DNA of 64,000 bases from Takakia lepidozioides (lineage: Eukaryota; Streptophyta; Takakiopsida; Takakiales; Takakiaceae): the NCBI GenBank assembly GCA_030704615.1, contig CM060731.1:27714001-27778000 (forward strand), in the 5' to 3' direction. Positions 55,144 to 64,000 of this stretch are shown piece by piece. Under the pieces are notes generated by a model. That model saw only the letters and a list, made by a program, of their open reading frames with translations. It had not been told where the DNA came from and did not search any database. The first letter of the stretch is position 1; each line of letters opens with the position of its first letter. The translations under genes and the position numbers were made by a program.

Positions 55144-55710
55144 CTGCACCCACGCTTCATCCCTGCCTCCTTCAGCTATCTTGCCGCCATAAGAAAATTT
55201 CATTAGTTCCTGACAATGACAACTCCTAATTTGCCAAACACCCCACTCCCTACCTCCCAAATGTTAGTTTCTATGCTGGACTGGTGGGAAAACTCAGAAA
55301 CAGGGGTGTGAGGAGGGGAGAGGGAGAATACCCTTGACAGCTTTGGGTCTGGCACATCCTTGCAGGACTATTCCTGATTGGATAATAAACTTCCCGCAGG
55401 TTGGTACTGGAGCTTTAATGAATGAAAAGTAGGCCAAAATAGTCATGCTGCTAGTGCACAACTAACTAGACGAACTGATAATAAGGAACTCATTTAAGAA
55501 CCGGCATCGGTATCATGTTAGAAGCACGCTGATCACATGAGCATTGCTACATTAGATGGACAATATCACTGTGGTTGCAATGCCAATTTTCCTTCAAGCA
55601 CAAGTTTTTCCGAGAAAGGCAGGGAACGTTGCTACAGGGACTTCGTCCCGCTGGATAATGCCCCTCTCGAAAGGGGTCTGGGTTTCAGACCACCCCAGTG
55701 TTAGAGACAC

Positions 55711-56091
55711 CTTACTGCCTTGGTTGTCCCACCATTGACTGGGGTCTACAAAATAGTTGTTCCAAAGCTTGTCCACGTCTATATTCGAGCTTGTTGGATA
55801 TTTCCTCTTTTGGCCTCCTTGCTCACACCCCTGTGTATAAAAGTCTTCAACCTCCACTGGCCTGCACTGCCCCGCAATTGAGGCCAGACTCTTTGAAGCA
55901 AATCTCAATGCAAAGCTGTTCGGAGAGTGCGCAGGGATCCCTTCAAGAGTGTTCAGGCCACAGCCTCTTGAAGCAGTCAGCACAGAGTCAGGCTTGAAAG
56001 CAGCGGAGCCTCGAGGATGCTTGTGAGAAATGCCTGGAGAGCATGGGCAGGAGGCCAGGGGTGGCATGGTCATTGTAAGCGTCGCTGCCAT
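55711..56091 (-). CDS. Candidate first exon: transit peptide plus WWDN motif, spliced to the PPR exon
   Basis: ATG 56091 in a strong context (GCAGCCATGGCA) starts 127 codons. The N-terminus is Ser/Ala/Pro-rich, acid-poor and transit-peptide-like (MAATLTMTMPPLASCPC). The exon ends DVDKLWNNYFVDPSQWWDNQ-GSK at a donor AAG|GTGTCT after 55711. The LW...DPSQWWDN block is the first half of the OSB PDF motif, whose second half (PDFKHK-like) is encoded at 55143 and at 54415. Joining to 54415 keeps phase 0 and gives a 1,070-aa PDF-PPR-DYW protein. It supplies the missing ATG and organelle signal. RNA evidence is needed to prove the splice. Confidence 0.65.
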
Positions 56092-56553
56092 GGCTGCGGA
56101 TTCTGCAACATAACACTTTGTGGGAACAACCCAACTGCGCACAGGTTACCTCGGTAGCCGTGGATCTCTAATCATGCGATACCAGCCACAAGCCAAGGTT
56201 ATAGTAAGAAAACCAAAAGTTTTCAGATCAAAATTGTCAGTTTTCTGAGTCGGTTAACTGCTTGTAAACGTTCGACAAATGAGTGAGTCTTTGCATAGGG
56301 TAGGTAAAAGACAAATCGAAGAGAAGTGCATGAAAATGTAGGCCTACCTTCTGCTAAGCTGGTAGAGATTCCTCTGTGGAGGTGGTTTCAAAAGACAGAT
56401 GAATAGCCACCATCTCAGCTAACAATTCGAAGACCTGGCCAGCTTGAATTTTGAGTTGGGATGTTTGCTGTAGAATTGTAGGTTGTGATTGCGTGGCTGC
56501 GGAGACAGCGACAGGCTCAATGAGGGAGGGAGGGAGGGACTCTGTGGGTGCAG

Positions 56554-56640
56554 ATCCTTCCTAGATGGCCAGATCTTCAAGCACAAGCGTACCAACGAGG
56601 CAAACGAGGCAATAAACCTGATTTGGAGGAGGGTGATCTG
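56554..56640 (+). pseudogene. Inverted, frameshifted copy of the PDF exon
   Basis: The plus strand has the same acceptor-like GGGTGCAG followed by ATCCTTCCTAGATGGCC and CAAGCACAAGCGTACCAACG, matching the candidate exon at 55143-55026 in opposite orientation, but with the frame broken. It is a third dispersed copy in the locus. Confidence 0.6.
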
Positions 56641-56649
56641 GAGTATCTA

Positions 56650-58170
56650 TTGTCGTGAGACTTGTCCCTAGCTGCATGGAGCTGTTCCACATTCACCCCC
56701 CCTTTCAACATGGGGTTCGTTGCAAAAAGCACTTTCCTTGTTTTCATCATTGAATCCTTGTAAGTAGGTCTGTTTGGACATGTCATTCATTGCTACTGTA
56801 TTGCAGGAATATGTCCAAAAGTAAACTTGGGCCAACCAGAAGGTTTGGAAGAATCAACCCACTCAATTTGCAATCTCATTTGCAAAGACATTGTATCTAG
56901 TTTTGGACATTAGCTGATTGATTGCAACCGCATGTCATTATTCACACTGCTTTTGCAGAATCTCCTCCATTTTGATGCTCCTTAGGGATCTAACCCGGAA
57001 ATTAGTGTTCTGAGGACATGACCCACCCACAAAATAGTCCATAGTATCAGTGTAAAGCAACCTGCAGGTGCCAGATTCTTCACACAAGGCTGGTAGATGG
57101 TAACCTTACTTCCTTAGCTCTGGAATATCAACCACCACTGTTAACTTTTAAATTCCGCTTGGGTTTTTGAAATATTGGTGAAGCCTTGCTTCTTGTCCCA
57201 TATGTGGTGTATCTCTAATTTGCATCACCAGTCCTAGCTACCTTGCCTGCCTCATAAAATGATATCAGATCACTTGTGCAAATGCATTGTCCTACCTTCT
57301 TCTGTTAGCACCGCGACAGCGCCAATTCTAGGCATATCCCAGTCTGTTTATCACTAACATCCCTAATATAACCAGTACACGGCCTAGTAGCACCCTCTGG
57401 GAATCCGCAGGTCAATCCTATGCAGCAACCCCAATGCATTTGTAAATATAACTAATGAGGAAACAAACAGTCTCTCAACCTTCCAAGCAGAAGACTCTGA
57501 ATCTGAACCATCTTTACTATTTCACATTCAGTTTCCAGTTTCCGACACTTACGTACCTTCACAGAAAATACCGAGTCTAAAATCATATTGACATCATATT
57601 CACAATTTGTGGACAAATCGTCCAGGAGTTCCCTCTGCAAAGTGAGGTGTCTTCTTCATTCCGTCCTTGCCCACCCTGCTGCTACTCCCTCGTCACCCCT
57701 TCTTTTCTCAGCATGCCAACTTAGCAAGTCATGCACAAATGCAAAATTGTCTTCTTCCCACATTCCAGGCCCCAGAAAACGACGTATGTTTTGCTACCCT
57801 CTTCGCCAGAGCACCTAAACCTTGACCGACACAGAACTTTGTCCTCCTCTGTCCAGTAATCCACCTCCTTAGACGGGGATATGTAGGTGTCAAAAGAAAC
57901 CCAAGGCCTCATGGGTGTTCCAACAGGATGGCTTGGATCACAATGTTACTGACATATGTAGCAGCATTTGAGATGCCAGCTGCTGCATCCACCATTGCAT
58001 CAAACAAGTTGGAGTAGTGAAGGCCTGTGGTGGAATCATTTACTTCTAATTCTCAGCAAGAAAAGCTTCTGCATAAGAAACATCTTCGAAGTGCTCAACA
58101 ACATATACTTCTGACCCTGGTTGTGATGCAAACCTAAAGTAAGGAGGTGACAAACCGAAGCCTCCTCTGT
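56650..58170. other. Spacer upstream of the PPR locus
   Basis: No ORF with a recognised domain. Short minus-strand ORFs at 57721-57912 and 58046-58252 have no support beyond being open. Confidence 0.4.
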
Positions 58171-58177
58171 AAAACTG

Positions 58178-58291
58178 AGGAATTACCTCGTTCCCCGTGG
58201 CTATGGTAGTCGCTCGGCGCTGGCTCGGAAGAAATATCGTCCGACATGACACGCATCACTACCATAGTCGTGGGGAACAAAGTAATTCGTC
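58178..58291. repeat. Foldback (inverted repeat) of about 34 bp arms
   Basis: Left arm 58178-58210 (AATTACCTCGTTCCCC, CTATGGTAGT) pairs with right arm 58258-58291 (ACTACCATAG, GGGGAACAAAGTAATT), with about six mismatches around a 47-bp loop. Could be a small foldback element or an old hairpin. Confidence 0.7.
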
Positions 58292-58464
58292 AGTAAACAT
58301 GGTCCGACTAATCATATCCCTTGCACAAAGTGAACAACGCTGCCTTCTTGTGTGTGCAAGCGCGCGTTTGCACCTTGACGGCCTTCAAAGTTCACCCCCC
58401 ACATTCATCCATCCGCATACATATTCATCCCGTGTAATCTGTATTTGTACCATAGAATAATTCT

Positions 58465-58492
58465 TTTATGATATATATATATATATATATAG
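58465..58492. repeat. AT microsatellite
   Basis: About 20 bp of (AT)n in an AT-rich stretch. Confidence 0.9.
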
Positions 58493-61400
58493 TTTTTGTT
58501 TTTGTTTTACCAAGACGTGTGACCAGTTCTGCGGGTCTTAGATTACACCGGATATCTAATCGCTACCCGGGTCCACGATCCGGACCGCCCCTGAAAAATA
58601 TGAAACCCTAGTAAGAATCCACCCACCCCTTGGTTTCATTGGCTGCTACCTGCCTCGAAATCCGAGCAGGGCTCATCGCACAGGAGGCAGACCCAGATGT
58701 AAGTTAAGTGGGGCCATGGCACTACGCTTGATGCACTGCTTTCACTTTTTTTTGCTTAATTGTTTTTAATTTAATTATGCTTTTTTAACCCTTAACTTCA
58801 CATTTTAACCCTTAACTTCGAACTAAGGGGAGGTTGGTTAGCCACCTACCAGCATTCATCCACAAAATTGACGTACACATACATACCTACCTAGCCTCTC
58901 CACCATCTCCCCAAATTTTAGGAATTTTAGTAATTTCAGTTTGAGAGATTATATTGGTTTTTGGGAGACGTTTGGAAAAATCCTTTATTTGCTTTGACCA
59001 AGCATGTTAAAGGGTTTTTTGAATTTTCCAAAAGGGCTACCCCAAATTTACATAATGTATAGTACAAATGCAAAGTGCATGCCAAATTTCATATCAAACA
59101 AATATTTTACTACATAGGTTGCTTTGTATGTGTTTTGGTGAGGGTTGATATATTCACCCCTAGGTATTCATCATTACCTCTACTTCTATTAATTTATTAT
59201 GTCATGGTTTGCATTTGTTTTTGGGGCCCTTGGATGTGCAGAGGCCCCTAGGTACTAGTAAGTAAGTAGTAAGTAGTAAAAATAGATAGTAAGATGTAGG
59301 AGAAGAGAGCCCAGCTCTCTTTATATACCCTAGGGTGGCGGTGGGACCCTTCTAGAAGGCCACCACCCTTGAAGCGGTGGGACGAGTGTTGGTATGGTAT
59401 CTTGACTTGGAAATACTAGAAGGGTCTTGGTATGCGGTGCTGAATGTTTTTTAGGCAGGTAGGTTTTCTAATAATGCAGCCCCTGATTTTTTCAAGTATG
59501 AATCTGGTATGCATAGAGTGGTTTAAAAAAAAATCAATCCGGATATGAGCAATGGTATGTGAATGTCAATAACCTAGAAATATGAACTCGAATATGGTAT
59601 TAGAAAATAATAAAATAAAAATGGTACTAGTATTCAATATTGAAATGGCCATTTGAATATTCAAGAAAACCACAAGGAAACTTGCTCATCTCATAGGATA
59701 CCAACCCCCATACAATTATACAGAGAATCAGAATTGCATCCATAGTGTCTCATAAACGCTCATAAGCACATGAAACCCATCCATAATGTCTATATGTGCA
59801 TATTAGCATGATACCCGAACAGACCTGCAGCGACGAGTCGAGCCCTAGTAGGGGCCGGGCAGTAATCGCCAGATTTCAACCTGGAAATGGGTCAACTACT
59901 TTTACTAAGAAATTATGGGATTAAAAATCAAGAAAATCGCCAGAAAGCGCCAAAGGATAAATACCAGCCAGATTTGTCCTACGTGAACCTGTTAAAATAT
60001 GATACCTGTAATATAGCCTCTTTTCCAGCTGTCACCTCGTTATTCTCGCCACATGGGCGTTGGGTAGAATCTACATGTCGCCCTGCCAGCGATTTTGGAA
60101 AAGAGAAAAAAAAAGCACTTGGGTGGGGAAAGGAGAACCCTAACAGCCGTCTGTTAGGGTTTGGGGGGCCGCTAGGGAACTAGAGAACCTTCTGGTAGGG
60201 TACTACAAATGTTTACGGGAATGGAGAATAGTAGGTTAGGTTAGGAGAGACCCGGGTTGATACCCGGCCAAACCCAAATACCAGACCAACACTAGGTGGG
60301 ACCTTCTAGAAGGCTGCCACGACGTCACTCCTAGAAACCACCACGCCTAACCCAACTCTATTCATGAACCATCCCCTATTTAATAAGTCTTACCTTCTTC
60401 CCTGCCCCCCTCCGCCCCCCTTACATGACAGTTATTAATTGAACTCCCGTTGTAGCTTACTATAACTCCTGCTTCATAATTTCTCTCTCTAATCCCCACA
60501 CCCCCTTTCAAACCTGGGCCCTTATTCACCCATCAAGCCTAAAGCTTTCCTCTAAAACATGTTGTCCCAAAAACCATAATCACACAAATCCCTTTGGTGA
60601 GGGGTTGTTTTACAATATCCATAAGCAATAGGAAAATTTCCAATAGGATCTATTGGTGAAAAAAACAGGATCGAACAATTTTGGCATCCTGGCCTAATAT
60701 ACTTCAATGGCCCAATGAGGGGGGGCCTCGTTTCAAGTCAACTCCCCTCCACCCAATAATTTTCCAACCTGTGCCTCCAGAAAAATCTGGAGATCACATG
60801 CCTGCTCCAAATGGCATGCAAGAAATTGGAGCAGGTGGGCTTTAAAGGGCCTCCGTCCCTTTAACCCTTAACTTCCTACGTGACCAGTTTCAGGTTGCGC
60901 TGTTTGAATGGACCATCCTAACTTTTACAGATGAAGTTTTTTTACATTCATTCCTTGAGGGCATTTATAGCGCATGAGGTGGCATATTAAAAGGGTGTCT
61001 ACCTCTTGTTTTTTTGGTTCCTGGGCCTTTTCCAGCCTCTATGGTGTACTTTTCGAGGTTATTTTTTCCTCGCCATTCTTCCATAATAAAATTTTCATCA
61101 GGGCCTCTGCCCCTGTTCTTATTAAAAAAGAAGAAGATGTCTTGGAAAAAATAACCAAGATAGGAGACCATAACGGTAGTACCCCTGAACCAACCACCTT
61201 GGGCTAAGCTCTACTCATAGCCATGGCTTAAGAATTTGACGGAATGTAACAAATAAAATTACCATGTAATTAAACAAATGATGAAGATACCATCCATAAA
61301 TTGAAATGACCAATTTAAAATAGACTTGGAACGACTCACTTCAATATTAAAATGGGCTGGTTGAATACTTCAAAAATTAGACCACCCAATATTGAAGTGG

Positions 61401-62334
61401 CCATTTTTGTAGTTCAAATGGTTCAAACAGCTCAACTAATTTTACCTTATGATTGTTATTATTTATTTTAATATTGTGGTCTCTTGGTGGTTGTGTTTTT
61501 TAGAATAGAGATATCGGTTAAAATCAAGGGATTTTGACTTTTACAAAAAGCGGAGTTGATATCAATGAAGCGTTTGCAGTTTGCTATAAGTTGAAACGAA
61601 CTAGTTGGCTGCGTTAACTATGGTGAGATCGGGACTCCACATGTTTCAATGGAATCTTACAAAACTCTCCACACAACAAGGTTTTTAAAAATAGAAACCT
61701 ACACAACAGTGGGAGGAACCAAAAACAAACATATAGTGCAACACATAACTAGAGAACAACACTTCATTACACATGTAGCCTATAGCCTATAGGCTGCCAA
61801 AACATGCAATACTGTCCCTTATCAACCGTTTAGGCATTTTCGCGGCTAATAATTATTAAAAACCAAACAGACTGCTTAGGCACATTTCTTAAACCATTTT
61901 CTCACATTAGGCATCTTCATGTATAAGTTTTTTGAATTAGGCACATGAGAAGAGAAAACATTTATTTTCATAAGAATAAAAATACAAAATAGAAACCCAA
62001 TGCCCATGGGCACTTGTTCCATGCCAACGGGCCAGCTCAAATCTCCTCCAAGCTTACAGGCTCCTACCCTTCATTTCCATGCAAACCCCTAAAAATGCAC
62101 CTATTTGTTGTACGTGGTGCTCCAAGGCTCAAGTTGGTAGAGTCACTAAGTCACTAGTGGTAAGCAAGAACTTATTTGATTTCAATAATGGTACGTGCTG
62201 GTACAATCCTCTTGAAATAGTGGTAAGTTGCAAGCTCTCCCTTCGCTCTCACACTTTAGTGGAGTTCAATAATGATAGTGCTCAATAGTGCAGGTACGCT
62301 AATACATGGCTCTTGAAATAGTGGTAAGCTGTAA
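58493..62334. other. AT-rich spacer without a supported gene
   Basis: Contains small internal repeats (AACCCTTAACTTC twice near 58787-58820; a TCTTGAAATAGTGGTAAG block near 62210 and 62310; GGACC-TTCTAGAAGG blocks near 59345 and 60300) that suggest old transposon remnants. ORFs at 59887-60183 and 60974-61207 have no recognisable domain. Confidence 0.4.
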
Positions 62335-62523
62335 TGTCGTGCGCATACATATCGCTACACAACTACATCGCTGTCCAAAACCACACAACACATGTGCACA
62401 CCACACACTAGTATACCACTAGTCCACCACTAGTCCAGCCACTAGTCCAACCACTAGGCTACAACTAGTCAGTCACTAGGCTGCCACTATGCTGTCCACT
62501 ATGGTAGTCACTAGTCCACACAA
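62335..62523 (-). repeat. Element C, terminal X' module
   Basis: 189-bp copy of 62853-63041 at the outer edge of C, plus-strand TGTCGTGCGC to CCACACAA. Confidence 0.88.
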
Positions 62524-62850
62524 TGATAAAGAAGAGGAATACAAGCACAAGCTCATGCGAGCTCACAAATCTGAAGCATAAACTCATGCATATATAACCT
62601 CATCACTCAAATACAAGTCAAGCCAAGTGCACCCCACGCCATGGGGAATCCACACTACGGCGCCATAGCTAGGCGCGGCGAGGCTCAACTCGAGAAAGAT
62701 GAGCCTCCCGCGCTTGCCGTGAAGATAACCACTCCACGGCCTAAATCTGCCTTGACCCCTGGATTGACACTTGGGCCAATCCCAAATGTCAATATGTAAA
62801 AGTTAGCTATTTCCTAGCTAGTTTCACACTAGTGGTAAAATAACTTGACA
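62524..62850 (-). repeat. Element C, 3' L module
   Basis: 327 bp, homologous to B's L modules, with the internal segment CTCGAGAAAGATGAGC that in B pairs with the primer site. Flanked by X modules on both sides. Confidence 0.9.
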
Positions 62851-62852
62851 GC

Positions 62853-63041
62853 TGTCGTGCGCATACATATCGCTACACAACTACATCGTTGTCCAAAACC
62901 ACACAACACATGTGCACACCACACACTAGTATACCACTAGTCCACCACTAGTCCAACCACTAGTCCAACCACTAGGCTACAACTAGTCAGTCACTAGGCT
63001 GCCACTATGCTGCCCACTATGGCAGTCACTAGTCCACACAA
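62853..63041 (-). repeat. Element C, internal X module
   Basis: Between polypurine tract and L, with repeated CACTAGTCC-type motifs as in B. Confidence 0.88.
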
Positions 63042-63307
63042 TCGCCCCCATAGCTGGTGCTTAGGTTCCTCTAAGTCCAGGTAGCCACAAGATGTGATAG
63101 TGACCATAGCATCACTAAGTTTTCCACCACTATCCCTACTACACTCAAACTCGATAGATCAAGAGGCCGGGTGCAAGAGTTGCCCCATCATTAGTCGCCG
63201 TCTTGCAACCTGTGAACTTGAGCTTGGGATCTCATGTATTGACTTCTATGAGCTTGGCCTCCCATGTCTTATTAGCTGCCTCCAGTCATGTCCACTGCCA
63301 CTATCCC

Positions 63308-63636
63308 AAGCAGTGTGGACACAACCAATCTCCGTCAGGAACTTTATCAAGAGGTGGTGTCAAGCATCCCATATGTCAACCCCTTGAGCATCGATCACAC
63401 ACCAGCATGGTGGCTGCCCCTTTGGCAGACCCACAGAGCATGCACCTCAAACTTGCAGGTACCACTGCCAAGTTTGGGTCAACTCTGCCATCGACATTGG
63501 GAAGGTGACATGGCGCACAATTACGCACATAGTCCTTCCAAGTCATGCCATCCCGACCCTCCAAGATCAGGACCCCTGAGGGCAACACCTCTTGAACCCT
63601 CAGAATAACACGCCCTGCAGTAACATTCAGAGTCAT
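63308..63636 (-). pseudogene. Element C: PHD finger with a nonsense change
   Basis: Encodes RVILRVQEVLPSGVLILEGR, CMLC and CDRCSRG, then TGA where A and B have TGG (the Trp of GWHMGC). Beyond the stop the frame continues with HMGCLTPPLDKVPDGDWLC to the usual end. A single G-to-A change therefore truncates the PHD finger. Confidence 0.8.
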
Positions 63637-63959
63637 AGGAGCAATCTGTTGAAATAAACATAGTCACCAGGGCTAAACCTCCAAACCCCAGGACGATATC
63701 CTCCACCACGTATAGTGACATACCTCAACGTATCATGGTGCTGCGCAATGGCAAGGTTCTCAAAAGCCTTGGGCATGACTTTCTTGAACAACTCTGCATG
63801 CTGATCACATGCACGTACCCATACGTCCGGATCAACAAGGTTAAGGACTTGAGCAGTGTCCCTACGAATGGCTGCAGGCAAATCCGGCTCTCGGCCAAAG
63901 AGAAGGAAATATGGTGAGAAGGAGGCAAGTGATGCTTGTTTGCTGAACCTGTAGCCCAT
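63633..63959 (-). CDS. Element C: integrase C-terminal segment
   Basis: Encodes SLASFSPYFLLFGREPDLPA, then DPDVWVRACDQHAELFKKVM and RFSPGDYVYFNRLLL. It supplies the block missing from B. A frameshift near 63650 separates it from the PHD region. The core lies beyond the window. Confidence 0.85.
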   Translation of the reverse strand: MGYRFSKQASLASFSPYFLLFGREPDLPAAIRRDTAQVLNLVDPDVWVRACDQHAELFKKVMPKAFENLAIAQHHDTLRYVTIRGGGYRPGVWRFSPGDYVYFNRLLL

Positions 63960-64000
63960 GGCTAACCAAGGAACCTGAAGATCCCAATCTCCTAGGTGTC

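Larger units (their letters stand above)
62335..64000 (-). mobile_element. Element C: third gypsy copy, 3' end only (cut by window edge)
   Basis: Minus-strand element entering from the right: integrase tail and PHD finger, polypurine tract, X (63041-62853), GC, L (62850-62524), X' (62523-62335), then host DNA. The X-L-X order and the GACAGCTGTC junction (62847-62856) are as in B. Closely related to B in L and X. The left flank is GTAA (62331-62334), the predicted target duplication; the other end is outside the window. Confidence 0.9.

Noticed and set aside
59887-60183. 98-codon ORF
   Set aside because: No domain; in a stretch with transposon-like short repeats.

Overview
This is nuclear DNA of a land plant. 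It carries a spliced kinesin-14 with a malectin domain, an ALIX/BRO1 gene and a long PLS-class PPR protein with a DYW-type deaminase tail. It also holds nested retrotransposons and hAT elements. The PPR-DYW gene and the TE load suggest a seed-free plant, most likely a fern; a lycophyte or bryophyte cannot be excluded. I see no bacterial or viral chromosome features.

Layout. 1-11.9 kb: a 17-exon plus-strand malectin-kinesin-14 gene whose introns hold fragments of one LINE family. 13.5-40.2 kb: one old minus-strand LINE (ORF1 coiled coil/RRM-like, APE endonuclease, RT, C-terminal zinc motif) split by two 11-kb Ty3/gypsy-type elements. These are element A (14518-25525) and element B (26180-37276), both minus strand, with 4-bp target duplications inside the LINE. 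41.7-43.6 kb: a tandem duplication holding a hAT element, which itself contains a second hAT and a tRNA-type SINE. 44.4-47.0 kb: single-exon ALIX. 50.9-56.1 kb: PPR relic, PPR-DYW gene, and upstream exons with an OSB-like WWDN/PDF motif. 62.3 kb to the end: the 3' part of a third gypsy copy, element C.

The outstanding content is the gypsy family (A, B, C). Its gag-pol order is Gag (two zinc knuckles), protease, C5-cytosine DNA methyltransferase, RT, RNase H, DDE integrase, PHD finger. The methyltransferase keeps motifs I, IV, VI and VIII in DNMT3-like, unpermuted order. The termini are not normal LTRs. The 5' genomic end has one module (L), while the 3' end reads X-L-X, a split direct repeat arrangement seen at all three 3' ends and both visible 5' ends. 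The sequence directly behind the 5' L module does not look like a tRNA primer site. It is a 14-16 nt perfect complement of a segment inside L, and this complementarity is kept although the sequence differs between A and B, which suggests self-priming. A possible reading is a retroelement that self-primes, passes through a tandem-LTR circle, integrates with a DDE integrase, and brings its own DNA methyltransferase and histone reader.

The copies are decayed: stops and frameshifts in A and B, a nonsense change in the PHD finger of C. The two L modules of A differ by about 1% and those of B by about 4% by hand count, so A looks younger.
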